NCBI GenBank assembly: GCA_951802115.1
Contig: CATOPL010000003.1
Coordinates: 62,001 to 126,000 of the forward strand
Direction of reading: 5' to 3'
Length of the DNA stretch: 64,000 nucleotides
Source of the DNA: an uncultured Lachnospiraceae bacterium
GTDB taxonomy: Bacteria; Bacillota; Clostridia; Lachnospirales; Lachnospiraceae
The notes beneath the pieces are model-generated. The model was not told where the DNA came from. It did no database searches and saw nothing but the letters and a program-made list of their open reading frames with translations. Within the stretch, counting starts at the first letter, position 1. Every line of letters begins with the position of its first letter. Positions 16,231 to 27,393 of this stretch are shown here, in pieces. A program made the position numbers and the translations under genes.

Positions 16231-17166
16231 CTATTCTTCCCCGAAAAGCGGTGTCGAGAAATAACGCTCTGCCGTATCCGGCAGCACGGTGACCACAGTC
16301 TTTCCCTTTCCCAGCTTCTTTGCAAGTTTCAGAGCCGCCGCCACATTGGTGCCGCTGGAAATCCCGCACATGATCCCTTCCAGTCTGGCCAGGTCCTTCG
16401 CCGTGCGGATGGCTTCCTCGTCGGTCACGATATATACGTCATCATAAATACTCCGGTTCAGGTTCTCCGGGATCAGACCGTCTCCAATCCCCATCTGCAG
16501 ATGGGTTCCGATCGTCCCTCCGGCCAGTATCGCCGCGTTCTCCGGCTCTACCGCCCAGATCTCAATCTCCGGATTCTGAGCCTTTAATACCTCTCCGATC
16601 CCGCTGATCGTCCCTCCGGTCCCGATCCCCGAACAGAATCCATGGATGGGACCTGCCACCTGTTCCATAATTTCAAGACCGGTATGATGCTTATGCACCA
16701 TGGGATTAGCCGGATTCTCAAACTGCTGGGGCACGTAGACTTTCGGATCTTCCCTGGCCATCCGCATGGCGATGGCCAGACATTCGTCGATACAGTCGCC
16801 GATATTTCCGGCGTCATGGACGAGCACTACCTCCGCTCCATAGTGCCGCACCAGCTTCCTGCGCTCCTCGCTGACGGAATCCGGCATGATGATCACTGTC
16901 CGGTAGCCCCGAACCGCTCCGATCAGCGCCAGACCGATGCCCTGATTGCCGCTGGTGGGCTCCACAATAACCGTATCTTCTCTGATCAGGCCGTCTTTTT
17001 CTGCCTGAAGAATCATATTGTACGCGGTTCTGGTTTTAATGGAACCTCCTACATTCAGTCCCTCGAATTTTACCAGCACCTCGGCGCTATCCGGGTCCGG
17101 ATTCATCCGGTTCAGACGTACCATAGGCGTATGCCCGATAGCATCCAGTACATTTTCGTATATCAT
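16231..17166 (-). CDS. cysK: Cysteine synthase (O-acetylserine sulfhydrylase)
   Basis: A 311-residue fold-type II PLP enzyme that makes cysteine from O-acetylserine and sulfide. The N-terminal IGHTPMVRLN is followed by the PLP lysine K44 in GGSIKTRTAYN, the substrate loop TSGNQGIG near 70 and the phosphate-binding GTGGTISG near 178; CGISSGTN precedes the C-terminus. Length is normal. It stands alone with its own promoter-like sequence and a GGAAGC/GCTTCC hairpin in the leader, between the two-component genes and the pyruvate oxidoreductase terminator. Confidence 0.95.
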   Translation of the reverse strand: MIYENVLDAIGHTPMVRLNRMNPDPDSAEVLVKFEGLNVGGSIKTRTAYNMILQAEKDGLIREDTVIVEPTSGNQGIGLALIGAVRGYRTVIIMPDSVSEERRKLVRHYGAEVVLVHDAGNIGDCIDECLAIAMRMAREDPKVYVPQQFENPANPMVHKHHTGLEIMEQVAGPIHGFCSGIGTGGTISGIGEVLKAQNPEIEIWAVEPENAAILAGGTIGTHLQMGIGDGLIPENLNRSIYDDVYIVTDEEAIRTAKDLARLEGIMCGISSGTNVAAALKLAKKLGKGKTVVTVLPDTAERYFSTPLFGEE

Positions 17167-17203
17167 TGTAATTTTCCCCTTTCACACACTGCCGTGCATA
17201 TTC

Positions 17204-17267
17204 GGAAGCGACAAGCTTCCTTGTTAAACTTTTTAAATATTGTATCACACGCGAATGCATATGGGAA
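17204..17267 (-). promoter_or_regulatory. Possible cysK promoter and leader hairpin
   Basis: On the minus strand TTCCCA (17262-17267) and TACAAT (17239-17244) are 17 nt apart, with an extended -10 TG. Downstream, GGAAGC/GCTTCC (17204-17220) forms a small leader hairpin. Confidence 0.4.
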
Positions 17268-17361
17268 GTTACTTTTCACACCTCTGCCAGTCCTTGATTC
17301 ACCCTGGATGAAACGTATTAAAAAAGAGTTCTTCATATCTTTAGAGCAGACAAATCACGCA

Positions 17362-17407
17362 GAAAACCCGCTGTGCAGACAGAATCTTGTCCACACAGCG
17401 GGTTTTC
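17362..17407 (-). terminator. Terminator of the pyruvate oxidoreductase gene
   Basis: GAAAACCCGCTGTG (17362-17375) and CACAGCGGGTTTTC (17394-17407) form a perfect 14-bp stem with an 18-nt loop and a terminal TTTT on the minus strand, 30 nt after the stop codon. The symmetrical A/T tracts could let it act in both directions. Confidence 0.8.
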
Positions 17408-17437
17408 ACGATTTATTCAGATCTTACCATGCAAAGA

Positions 17438-20400
17438 TTACTCCGCTCCGTAAAGCGTTTTCAGCTTGTTGAGGTAGCTGTATCTTGCTTTTGCTTCGCT
17501 TTCGTTCTTGTCGAACAACTTCGCAGCTCTCTCCGGATTTGCACGTTTCAGAGCATTGTAACGTACCTCTCCGTCAAGGAATGCCTGATAATCTCCGGTC
17601 GGCTCCTTGGAGTCCAGAGCAAACGCATCCTTACCCTCTGCAGCCAGTGCCGGATTGTAACGGAAGCAATGCCAGTAACCAGCCTCAACCGCCAGCTGCT
17701 CCTCGGTCTGAGCCTTGCTCATACCCTTCTTGATACCATGGTTGATACATGGAGCATAAGCAATAATCAGGGACGGTCCCGGATATGCCTCTGCCTCTGC
17801 GATAGCCTTCACGCACTGGTTGAAGTCTGCACCCATGGAGATCTGTGCCACATACACATAGCCGTAGCTCATAGCGATGGAAGCCAGGTCTTTCTTCTTC
17901 ACATCCTTGCCGCCTGCCGCGAACTGAGCAATCGCACCGGTCGGGGTTGCCTTGGAAGCCTGTCCGCCGGTATTGGAATAAACCTCGGTGTCAAATACCA
18001 TGATGTTGATATCCTGGCCGGAAGCAAGCACATGGTCCACGCCGCCGAATCCGATATCATATGCCCATCCGTCGCCGCCGAAGATCCACTGGGACTTCTT
18101 AGCGAGGAATTCTTTGTCTTTCAGAATTGCCTGTGCCTTGTCACAGCCGCATGCCTCCAGAGCTGCCACCAGTTTGTCTGTAGCCGTTCCGTTGGTTGCA
18201 CCGCATCCGTAAGTGTCAAGCCATTCCTGAGCTGCTGCTTTTACGTCTTCTTTCTCTGCGTTTGCAGCCAGATCTTCCACTTTCGTTTTCAGACCGCCAC
18301 GGATTGCATTCTGTGCCAGCAGCATACCATAACCGAACTCAGCCGCATCCTCGAACAGAGAGTTGGACCATGCCGGACCCTGACCCTTCTGGTTCACGGT
18401 GTACGGTGTGGACGGTGAAGAGTTACCCCAGATGGAGGAACATCCGGTTGCATTTGCAATATACATTCTGTCACCGAAGAGCTGGGTAATCAGTTTTGCG
18501 TAAGGAGTCTCGCCGCAGCCTGCGCATGCGCCTGAGAACTCTAAGAGCGGAGTCTTGAACTGAGATCCTTTTACCGTAGACTCTTTGAACTTCGCGATCA
18601 CATCTGCTTTCTCCGGCAGCGTCACTGCATAGTCAAAACCTGCCTGGCAGCCTGCATTGGCTTCCATATTTGCCATCTCGATAGCCTTTGCACCCTTCTT
18701 GCCCGGGCAGACGTTCACACAGGAACCGCATCCGGTACAGTCATAAGCGGATACTACGATAGCAAATTTCTTGTCCGGCATACCGGTCATATCCAGTACC
18801 TGCATTCCTTCCGGAACCTTTGCAGCCTCTTCCGCAGTCATAGCTACCGGACGGATAACAGCATGCGGACATACATATGCACAGCGGTTACACTGGATAC
18901 AGTTCTCCGGATTCCATACCGGAATATTTACTGCAATACCGCGTTTCTCATATGCGGAAGTACCGGACGGAGTCGTGCCGTCCACATAATCCTTGAATGC
19001 AGATACAGGCAGTGTATTTCCTTCCTGAGCGGATACTTTTGCCTGGATGTTGTTGACGAAATCAACCGCATCTTTTCTTCCGTTCTCTGCGTGAGTCATA
19101 GCCAGACCTTCGTCTGCTGCGCTCTTCCAGCTGTCCGGAACCTGAATCTCAACCACCTGTTTTGCACCTTCGTCGATAGCTGCCCAGTTCTTTGCAACCA
19201 CATCATCACCCTTGCGGCCGTAGGTTGCCTTTGCAGCAGCCTTCATCAGGTCGATCGCCTGAGCTTCCGGAATGATGTCAGCCAGTTTGAAGAATGCGGA
19301 CTGAAGGATTGTGTTGATACGGGTCGGTCCCATGCCGGTCTCGATACCGATCTTCACACCGTCGATCACATAGAACTTGATATTGTGGTTGGCGATGAAT
19401 GCTTTCACCTGTCCCGGAAGATGCTTCTCAAGACCTTCCATATCCCACGGACAGTTCAGAAGGAACGTACCGCCGTCCACCAGCTCCTGAACCATGTTAT
19501 ATTTGTTTACATAAGAAGGATTATGACATGCTACAAAGTTCGCCTTGTGGATCAGGTATGTAGACTTGATCGGCTTCTTTCCAAAGCGAAGGTGAGACAT
19601 GGTCACACCGCCGGACTTCTTGGAGTCATAATCAAAGTATGCCTGCGCGTACATATCGGTATTGTCACCGATGATCTTGATGGAGTTCTTGTTCGCACCG
19701 ACCGTACCGTCTGCGCCCAGACCCCAGAACTTGCAGTTGATCGTACCTTCCGGAGTCGTAACCAGAGGAGCGCCGGTCTCAAGAGACAGGTTGGTCACAT
19801 CATCCACGATACCGATGGTGAATTTCTGCTTGGTTGTATTCTCATATACTGCAGCGATCTGCGCCGGTGTGGTATCCTTGGAACCAAGGCCGTAGCGTCC
19901 GGTGAAGACCGGTGTGTCGTTGAACTTCGTTCCTTTCAGAGCTGCGACAACGTCCAGATAGAGCGGCTCGCCCAGTGCGCCTGGCTCTTTGGTGCGGTCG
20001 AGAACCGTGATCTGCTTTACAGAATCCGGAATCGCCTGAATCAGTGCTTCTGCGCTGAACGGACGGTACAGACGTACCTTCACAACGCCGACTTTCTGGC
20101 CAGCTGCCATCAGGTAATCGATTGTCTCCTCAATGGTATCGCATACAGAACCCATAGCGATGATGACTCTCTCTGCGTCTGCTGCTCCATAGTAGTTGAA
20201 TAATTTATAATCCGTTCCGATCTTGGCATTGACTTTGTCCATATACTCCTGAACGATTGCCGGAAGCGCATCGTAGTACGGATTGCATGCCTCACGAGCC
20301 TGGAAGAAGATATCCGGATTCTGTGCGGAACCTCTCTGGCACGGATGGTTCGGATTCAGCGCGTCTTTTCTGTATGCGTCAACGGCGTCCATGTCCACCA

Positions 20401-20980
20401 TATCCTTCAAATCCTCATAGTCCCACTGCTCGATCTTCTGGATCTCATGGGAGGTACGGAATCCGTCGAAGAAATTGATGAACGGAAGACGGCCTTTGAT
20501 GGCTGCACAATGCGCAACCGGAGTCAGGTCCATTACTTCCTGTACGCTGGACTCACAGAGCATCGCTGCACCGGTCTGGCGACATGCATATACATCAGAG
20601 TGATCTCCGAAGATTGACAGTGCATGGCTTGCCAGTGCACGTGCAGATACATTGAAGACACCCGGAAGTCTCTCACCTGCTACTTTGTACAGGTTCGGGA
20701 TCATCAGTAAGAGACCCTGGGAAGCAGTAAAGGTAGTCGTCAGAGCGCCTGCTGCCAGAGAACCGTGTACAGCGCCTGCTGCACCTGCCTCAGACTGCAT
20801 CTCCGTTACCTGTACGGTCTGTCCGAAGATATTCGTCCTTCCCTGAGTTGCCCACTCATCTGTCGCTTCTGCCATGACAGACGACGGTGTAATCGGATAG
20901 ATTGCCGCAACGTCGGAATATGCATAAGATGCATGAGCCGCTGCATGGTTTCCATCCATGGTTTTCATTTTTCTGGCCAT
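17438..20980 (-). CDS. nifJ: Pyruvate:ferredoxin (flavodoxin) oxidoreductase
   Basis: A 1180-residue single-chain enzyme that converts pyruvate and CoA to acetyl-CoA, CO2 and reduced ferredoxin, central to anaerobic energy metabolism. Domain order is normal: N-terminal pyrimidine-binding domain (YAYSDVAAIYPITPSS), gamma domain, two [4Fe-4S] motifs (CIQCNRCAYVCP near 693, CTGCGSCVNVCPG near 745), and the C-terminal TPP domain with CAGCGETPY near 815 and ATGCSSIWG plus GGDGWAYDIGFGG. The ATG at 20980 follows GAGGAGG; an in-frame ATG six codons upstream overlaps that ribosome site. It is monocistronic with a clear promoter and terminator. Large open frames on the opposite strand are antisense shadows of this high-bias gene. 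Confidence 0.97.
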   Translation of the reverse strand: MARKMKTMDGNHAAAHASYAYSDVAAIYPITPSSVMAEATDEWATQGRTNIFGQTVQVTEMQSEAGAAGAVHGSLAAGALTTTFTASQGLLLMIPNLYKVAGERLPGVFNVSARALASHALSIFGDHSDVYACRQTGAAMLCESSVQEVMDLTPVAHCAAIKGRLPFINFFDGFRTSHEIQKIEQWDYEDLKDMVDMDAVDAYRKDALNPNHPCQRGSAQNPDIFFQAREACNPYYDALPAIVQEYMDKVNAKIGTDYKLFNYYGAADAERVIIAMGSVCDTIEETIDYLMAAGQKVGVVKVRLYRPFSAEALIQAIPDSVKQITVLDRTKEPGALGEPLYLDVVAALKGTKFNDTPVFTGRYGLGSKDTTPAQIAAVYENTTKQKFTIGIVDDVTNLSLETGAPLVTTPEGTINCKFWGLGADGTVGANKNSIKIIGDNTDMYAQAYFDYDSKKSGGVTMSHLRFGKKPIKSTYLIHKANFVACHNPSYVNKYNMVQELVDGGTFLLNCPWDMEGLEKHLPGQVKAFIANHNIKFYVIDGVKIGIETGMGPTRINTILQSAFFKLADIIPEAQAIDLMKAAAKATYGRKGDDVVAKNWAAIDEGAKQVVEIQVPDSWKSAADEGLAMTHAENGRKDAVDFVNNIQAKVSAQEGNTLPVSAFKDYVDGTTPSGTSAYEKRGIAVNIPVWNPENCIQCNRCAYVCPHAVIRPVAMTAEEAAKVPEGMQVLDMTGMPDKKFAIVVSAYDCTGCGSCVNVCPGKKGAKAIEMANMEANAGCQAGFDYAVTLPEKADVIAKFKESTVKGSQFKTPLLEFSGACAGCGETPYAKLITQLFGDRMYIANATGCSSIWGNSSPSTPYTVNQKGQGPAWSNSLFEDAAEFGYGMLLAQNAIRGGLKTKVEDLAANAEKEDVKAAAQEWLDTYGCGATNGTATDKLVAALEACGCDKAQAILKDKEFLAKKSQWIFGGDGWAYDIGFGGVDHVLASGQDINIMVFDTEVYSNTGGQASKATPTGAIAQFAAGGKDVKKKDLASIAMSYGYVYVAQISMGADFNQCVKAIAEAEAYPGPSLIIAYAPCINHGIKKGMSKAQTEEQLAVEAGYWHCFRYNPALAAEGKDAFALDSKEPTGDYQAFLDGEVRYNALKRANPERAAKLFDKNESEAKARYSYLNKLKTLYGAE

Positions 20981-21093
20981 TTTGTTATTCCTCCTCATTT
21001 AAATATCAATAAGACCTTGTATTCATAACAACTGAAAGCCCTACATCCGACCTTCAGATGTTTCTATAAGATTAACTCTTATCATACGGATTC

Positions 21094-21122
21094 ATTCTAT
21101 CACACATTCCGCTGATTGTCCA
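21094..21122 (-). promoter_or_regulatory. Promoter of nifJ
   Basis: TGGACA (21117-21122) and TAGAAT (21094-21099) are 17 nt apart on the minus strand with an extended TG before the -10. The roughly 110-nt leader contains a small ACATC/GATGT hairpin. Confidence 0.7.
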
Positions 21123-21157
21123 TTTTGGATTTCAAAATTATTATGAAATTTTGATGA

Positions 21158-22327
21158 TCAGTCTTCCAGAGATTCTTTAATTTTTTCCATAAAACCTTTT
21201 TTCTTTGGCTTTGTCGCGGTATTTTTCTGATTCAGAGAATTTCCGCTCTCCAGATCATACTCTTTCAAAGCCTCTTTAGCCGCATGATTCAGATTCGTGG
21301 GCACCTGAATCACCAGCGTCACATAGTGATCACCCCGTACATTTTTGCCGCGCAGCGACGGCATTCCTTTTCCGCGCAGACGAACTCTGGTATCGGTCTG
21401 TGTCCCGGCCTTCACGTCGTACTCGACTTCTCCGTCCACCGTCTTAATCCGAATCGTACCGCCAAGAGCCGCCACCGGAAATGTAATCGGCACAGTTGAG
21501 AATATATCCATATCCTGGCGCTGGAACTGCGGATGTCTGGAAACAATAACCTCTACCAGCAGATCTCCTCTTGGTCCGCCGTTTACTCCGGGTTCTCCTT
21601 TCCCGCGGATGCGTATGCTCTGCCCGTTGTCAATACCTGCCGGAACCGTAACGGATATTTTCTTTTTGCTGGAGATAAACCCTGTGCCGTAGCAGCCCGG
21701 ACATTTGTCCTTGATGATCTTTCCGGTGCCGTTGCACTCCGGACAGGTGCGCACATTCTGCACCATTCCAAATAAAGACTGCTGTGTATAAACCACCTGT
21801 CCTTTTCCTCCGCATTTTGTACAGGTCTGCGGGTCAGTCCCCGGCTTTGCCCCGGTCCCGTGACAGGTGCTGCATTCATCTTTCAATGTCAGTTCCAGTT
21901 CTTTTTCACAGCCTTTTACCGCATCGTCAAATGTAATTCTCACACTGGCGCGTATATCCGCACCGCGCATGGGGCCATTATTCGCTCTGCGGCTTCTGCC
22001 GCCCCCAAACAGATCGCCAAAGATATCTCCGAAGATATCTCCCATATCCGCACCGGTAAAATCAAAGCCGCCGAAGCCGCCGCCCCCGCCTCCCTGTTCA
22101 AACGCCGCGTGTCCAAACTGATCGTATTTCCGTCTCTTATCTGCATCGCTCAGGACAGCATAAGCTTCTGAAGCTTCTTTAAACTTCTGCTCCGCCTCTT
22201 TGTCTCCGGGATTCATGTCCGGATGATATTTTTTCGCCAGCTTCCGGTACGCACCCTTTATCTTAGAATCATCCGCATTTTTATCTACTCCAAGGACCTC
22301 ATAATAGTCTCTCTTCGTCTCTGCCAT
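21158..22327 (-). CDS. dnaJ: Chaperone protein DnaJ
   Basis: A 389-residue type I Hsp40 that delivers substrates to DnaK and stimulates its ATPase. The J domain has the HPD motif, followed by the Gly/Phe region ([12 protein letters not shown]), four zinc repeats ([32 protein letters not shown]) and two beta-barrel substrate domains. The ATG opening [13 protein letters not shown] follows AGGTGG at 9 nt and is preferred over upstream in-frame ATGs. It is the last gene of the hrcA-grpE-dnaK-dnaJ operon, behind a hairpin that may adjust its expression. Confidence 0.97.
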   Translation of the reverse strand: MAETKRDYYEVLGVDKNADDSKIKGAYRKLAKKYHPDMNPGDKEAEQKFKEASEAYAVLSDADKRRKYDQFGHAAFEQGGGGGGFGGFDFTGADMGDIFGDIFGDLFGGGRSRRANNGPMRGADIRASVRITFDDAVKGCEKELELTLKDECSTCHGTGAKPGTDPQTCTKCGGKGQVVYTQQSLFGMVQNVRTCPECNGTGKIIKDKCPGCYGTGFISSKKKISVTVPAGIDNGQSIRIRGKGEPGVNGGPRGDLLVEVIVSRHPQFQRQDMDIFSTVPITFPVAALGGTIRIKTVDGEVEYDVKAGTQTDTRVRLRGKGMPSLRGKNVRGDHYVTLVIQVPTNLNHAAKEALKEYDLESGNSLNQKNTATKPKKKGFMEKIKESLED

Positions 22328-22382
22328 ATCTGTCATCCACCTCTCATTAAAAGCCTTGGGAGCATCCCCATACAGCCGAATG

Positions 22383-22406
22383 CCCACGGCCAGATCAGAC
22401 CGTGGG
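22383..22406 (-). other. Hairpin between dnaK and dnaJ
   Basis: CCCACGG (22383-22389) and CCGTGGG (22400-22406) form a 7-bp stem with a 10-nt loop in the dnaK-dnaJ gap. The only T-run following it is on the plus strand, so on the transcribed strand it is better read as an mRNA stability or processing hairpin. Confidence 0.5.
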
Positions 22407-22437
22407 TAATCTTTTTATCTAGTTCAGTTCAGCCTTT

Positions 22438-24339
<1,902 letters not shown>

Positions 24340-24428
24340 TTATACGTCAATCAATCCTCAGACTGCCTGATTTGCTGCTGTTTTAAATTTGCTGTTTTCT
24401 GTCTGAATCTGTTGCCTGCGGTGCCGCA

Positions 24429-25091
24429 TCAGTTTGCCACCGATACCATGCTGTATCTCAGCACCGCATCTTTATATTTATAACCTTTCTGGAATTCTTC
24501 TGCAATGACATTCTCGCCCAGCTCCTCATTTTCCACATGCATGACTGCATTGTGAATATTCGGATCGAATTCCTGGCCAACCGCCTCGATTGGGGACACG
24601 CCCAGATCTGTCAGTACCGTCATCAGCTGCTTGTAGATCATCTCCATTCCGCTGGCTACCGGTCCCTCTTTTTCCTCCTCCGGTATACTCTTGATCCCGC
24701 GTTCAAAATTATCCACCACCGGGAGGATTTTCTCAATCACATCTTTGGCGCCTATGGTGTACATCTGGGACTTTTCTTTTTCTGTCCGGTTCCTGAAATT
24801 CTCAAACTCTGCCAGCTGACGCTTTACTTTATCCGTCAGTTCTGCAATTTGTTCATCCTTTTTATCTTTTTTCTCTCTTTTCTTAAAAAGTCCCTTTTTC
24901 TCTCCCGGTCCGGAAGCCTGTTCCTCCGTCTCAGACTCTGTGGAATTCTCTTCCGTCGATGTTTCCGGTACAGCCTCCGCCTGTTCTTTATCGGCGTCTT
25001 CGAAATTCTCTTCAGGAATTTCTTCCTGCATAGCCTTTTCCTTTTCCAGCTCTTTGTCTAACTCTTTCTTCTTTTCCAACTGTGTCTCCAC
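24429..25091 (-). CDS. grpE: Nucleotide exchange factor GrpE
   Basis: A 220-residue GrpE with a long acidic, low-complexity N-terminal extension (to about residue 75), a coiled coil (LTDKVKRQLAEFENFRNRTEKE) and the C-terminal beta domain with GMEMIYKQLMTVL and VIAEEFQKGYKYKDAVLR. It releases ADP from DnaK. The annotated start is a GTG four nt after the hrcA stop. A TTG four codons later has better spacing from AAGGTGGAG and could be the real start. Confidence 0.93.
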   Translation of the reverse strand: METQLEKKKELDKELEKEKAMQEEIPEENFEDADKEQAEAVPETSTEENSTESETEEQASGPGEKKGLFKKREKKDKKDEQIAELTDKVKRQLAEFENFRNRTEKEKSQMYTIGAKDVIEKILPVVDNFERGIKSIPEEEKEGPVASGMEMIYKQLMTVLTDLGVSPIEAVGQEFDPNIHNAVMHVENEELGENVIAEEFQKGYKYKDAVLRYSMVSVAN

Positions 25092-25095
25092 CTTT

Positions 25096-26118
25096 CTATT
25101 TGTGGAAAACGTCGTCCAGCTGTTCCATCAATGTCTTCAGCGTGCTCATGACGTTCTCATAATCCATCCGTTTTGGTCCGATAATTCCAATCGTTCCCTG
25201 CAATCCCTGCCCCAGCTCATAAGTGGCTGTGACAACGCTGCAGTCCTTCATACTCTGTATCGGCGTTTCATTTCCGATATAAACCTGAATTCCTTTGTCC
25301 TCTTTATTTAGCGTCTCTGTCACCAGCTCTGCCAGCATCTGTTTCTCCTCCAGCGTCTGAATCAACTCGCTGGCTTTGCCGTTATCACTCAATTCCGGAT
25401 ATCGGAAAATATTGGTAGCTCCTCCGGTATAAATCTCCATTCCCTCATCCGAATGAATTGCTTCTGCCACTGCATCCACTACGTCACTAATAATATTACT
25501 ATGGATGCCTGCCTGTTCTTTCATACTGGAAATCATCTGCAGATTGATCTCTGCAATCGTCTTCCCGTTCAGCATGGTATTCAGAAGAATATTCAGCTTC
25601 AGGATCGTCTCCCCATCCAGTTCCTCACAGAGCGGAATCAGCTTATTGCGGATCACATTGCCTTCTGCTACAATCACCGCCAGAATCTGATGTTCATCTA
25701 CTTTTGACAACTGAATAAATTTCAGTTTGTTCTGGTGATACTGGGGAGCCGAAATCATCGTGGCATAATTGGTATTACTCGCAAGGACCTTCACCACTTG
25801 CTTCAAAACCTGTTCCAGCTTATCCGTCCGCTGAATCATCAGTTCTTTGAGCTCTGTAACTTCTCTCTCTTTTTCGTCCATCAGATGATCCACATACAGG
25901 CGGTATCCTTTATCGGAAGGAATCCGGCCCGCGGAAGTATGCGGTTGTATGATATATCCCATCTCTTCCAGATCAGACATTTCGTTGCGGATTGTGGCAG
26001 AACTCAGCTTCAAGTCCGAATACTTTGATATGGTCCTTGAGCCAACCGGTTCCCCGGTCTCCAGATAGGTCCGGATAATCGCATGCAGAATCTTCAGCTT
26101 TCTTTCATCCAGATCCAC
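25096..26118 (-). CDS. hrcA: Heat-inducible transcription repressor HrcA
   Basis: A 340-residue repressor that binds CIRCE and is kept active by GroEL. The N-terminal winged helix is visible in ILHAIIRTYLETGEPVGSRTIS and LSSATIRNEMSDLEEMGYI; the C-terminal part carries the family stretch GTIGIIGPKRMDYENVMS. The start is a GTG at 26118 behind AAGGGG. It is the first gene of the operon and should repress itself through the CIRCE 30 nt upstream. Confidence 0.96.
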   Translation of the reverse strand: MDLDERKLKILHAIIRTYLETGEPVGSRTISKYSDLKLSSATIRNEMSDLEEMGYIIQPHTSAGRIPSDKGYRLYVDHLMDEKEREVTELKELMIQRTDKLEQVLKQVVKVLASNTNYATMISAPQYHQNKLKFIQLSKVDEHQILAVIVAEGNVIRNKLIPLCEELDGETILKLNILLNTMLNGKTIAEINLQMISSMKEQAGIHSNIISDVVDAVAEAIHSDEGMEIYTGGATNIFRYPELSDNGKASELIQTLEEKQMLAELVTETLNKEDKGIQVYIGNETPIQSMKDCSVVTATYELGQGLQGTIGIIGPKRMDYENVMSTLKTLMEQLDDVFHK

Positions 26119-26148
26119 AATCTCACACCCCTTCCCTGCTTGCTCCTG

Positions 26149-26175
26149 TTAGCACTCAGCTTTCAAGAGTGCTAA
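26149..26175 (-). promoter_or_regulatory. CIRCE operator
   Basis: TTAGCACTC, nine spacer bases, then GAGTGCTAA: a perfect CIRCE consensus, positioned between the -10 element and the hrcA start, where HrcA would block transcription. Confidence 0.97.
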
Positions 26176-26189
26176 CATTTGCTGAAATA

Positions 26190-26219
26190 AAGATAGCACC
26201 CCGAAGGGTGCTTTGTCAA
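26190..26219 (-). promoter_or_regulatory. Promoter of the hrcA operon
   Basis: TTGACA (26214-26219) and TATCTT (26190-26195) lie 18 nt apart on the minus strand, 15 nt upstream of CIRCE. The spacer itself is a 7-bp inverted repeat (26195-26212). Confidence 0.75.
26195..26212 (-). terminator. UUCG-loop hairpin inside the hrcA promoter
   Basis: AGCACCC-TTCG-GGGTGCT on the minus strand forms a very stable C(UUCG)G tetraloop hairpin followed by ATCTTTATTT. It could terminate read-through from the polysaccharide locus upstream, although the T-tract is broken. Confidence 0.5.
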
Positions 26220-26387
26220 TACCTTTATTGTTTTTTTATATTTTTCTTATGGAAATCTTATCAAAGAAAGCTGTCCTGCCAGATCTGATAACATACAATC
26301 AACCAGACGCGACAACATGCCTGTCTGATTCATTGCCCGCAGAAAAAACCGGAAACACAGTACAGCAGCCGGTCGGAAAATCTCTTC

Positions 26388-26551
26388 TAGAGTGTGTTTG
26401 AAAACTGCTTTCTGGCAGATGTGCGTCACAATTTGTGGGAGATTTGTGCCAAATGAAGGGTGCATAGTGGGCTATGTAACCTGAATTTGGCGCAAATAAT
26501 ACGCAAAATGGGGCGTGCAGATGACGGGAATGAATTTTCAAACACGCTCTA
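26388..26551. mobile_element. 164-bp MITE-like element
   Basis: The ends TAGAGTGTGTTTGAAAA (26388-26404) and TTTTCAAACACGCTCTA (26535-26551) are inverted repeats with one mismatch and start and end in TA, as expected for Tc1/IS630-type insertion at a TA site. The interior has no gene. The right end overlaps the last codon of the TPR lipoprotein gene and supplies its TAG stop. Related ends occur at 52347, 54467 and 54706. Confidence 0.75.
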
Positions 26552-27391
26552 GCGCGTTCTGAGAAACCGATACTCCCTCTGCGCCTTTTCATCGTCTGGA
26601 TACTGTTCCAGATAACTTTCCATTTTTAACTTTGCCGTCTCAAAATCGCCTTTCTGTTCATATACGGCAATCTCATTCCCCAGCAAATCTTTCAGGCTCC
26701 CGTCTTCCCCTTTGGAAATTCCTTCCTCGAGTGTTGCCAGCGCCGCCTCGTAATCTCCCTGCTCAATCTGCCAGGAGGCCACTCTTGCGTAAGCAGACTG
26801 GTGTGTCGGAGCCTCTCCTTCGAGATAGCTCTGGTACAGCGTAATCGCGTAATCATTGTTGCCCATCTGCCAGTACAGCTCTGCCTCCCAGTAAACAGCT
26901 TCGCTGTCTCCCGCCTTGGAGGCGCTTTCAAGATATGTTTTGGCATTGGCATAATCTTCCATATAATAAGAAAGTCTTCCCAGCATCACCAGATCTTTTT
27001 TGGAAACGAGCTTTGAAGCCTCTTTAAAATCTGCGTTTGCAGACTGTATGTTCTCAGCTTCCCGATACAGCATACCGCGCGTCAGATACATCTCTGCGCT
27101 CTCTTTCAGATCCAGGACTGCACTGCATGTATCGATCGCCTTCTGAAGTTCTCCCGCATGATACTGCGCCGATGCTTTATAGGCTGCAATATCCAGCTCC
27201 AGGTTTCCCGCACGCATCCCGGCAAGCTGAAGCGCCTCATCATATGATGCAATCGCCGCCTCGTAATCTCCGTCCAGCGCCTGCTGCATGCCCTGACTGC
27301 GCAGAGCAAGCTGTTTTTCTTCCACCTCGCTGCTTTTTCCACAGCCGGCAAGAAAGATTGCGCAAACTCCGACTGCTATCCATTTCTGCAT
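26549..27391 (-). CDS. TPR-repeat lipoprotein
   Basis: A 280-residue exported lipoprotein: MQKWIAVGVCAIFLAGCGKSS gives a lipobox with Cys17. The rest is tetratricopeptide repeats, with recurring A..DY..AI/AL..Y..A patterns (DGDYEAAIASYDEAL, MGNNDYAITLYQSYL, QGDYEAALATLEEGI). Such proteins usually scaffold other surface or membrane proteins. The ATG chosen is 48 codons inside the longest frame because it follows GGAGG and starts the signal peptide; it lies 2 nt after the glycosyltransferase stop. The stop codon is provided by the terminal repeat of a MITE-like element, so the native C-terminus may have been slightly different. Confidence 0.85.
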   Translation of the reverse strand: MQKWIAVGVCAIFLAGCGKSSEVEEKQLALRSQGMQQALDGDYEAAIASYDEALQLAGMRAGNLELDIAAYKASAQYHAGELQKAIDTCSAVLDLKESAEMYLTRGMLYREAENIQSANADFKEASKLVSKKDLVMLGRLSYYMEDYANAKTYLESASKAGDSEAVYWEAELYWQMGNNDYAITLYQSYLEGEAPTHQSAYARVASWQIEQGDYEAALATLEEGISKGEDGSLKDLLGNEIAVYEQKGDFETAKLKMESYLEQYPDDEKAQREYRFLRTR

Positions 27392-27393
27392 TT

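Noticed and set aside
18863..20203. 446-codon open frame on the plus strand opposite nifJ
   Set aside because: It is antisense to a highly conserved enzyme with intact motifs, has no ribosome site and gives no recognisable protein.
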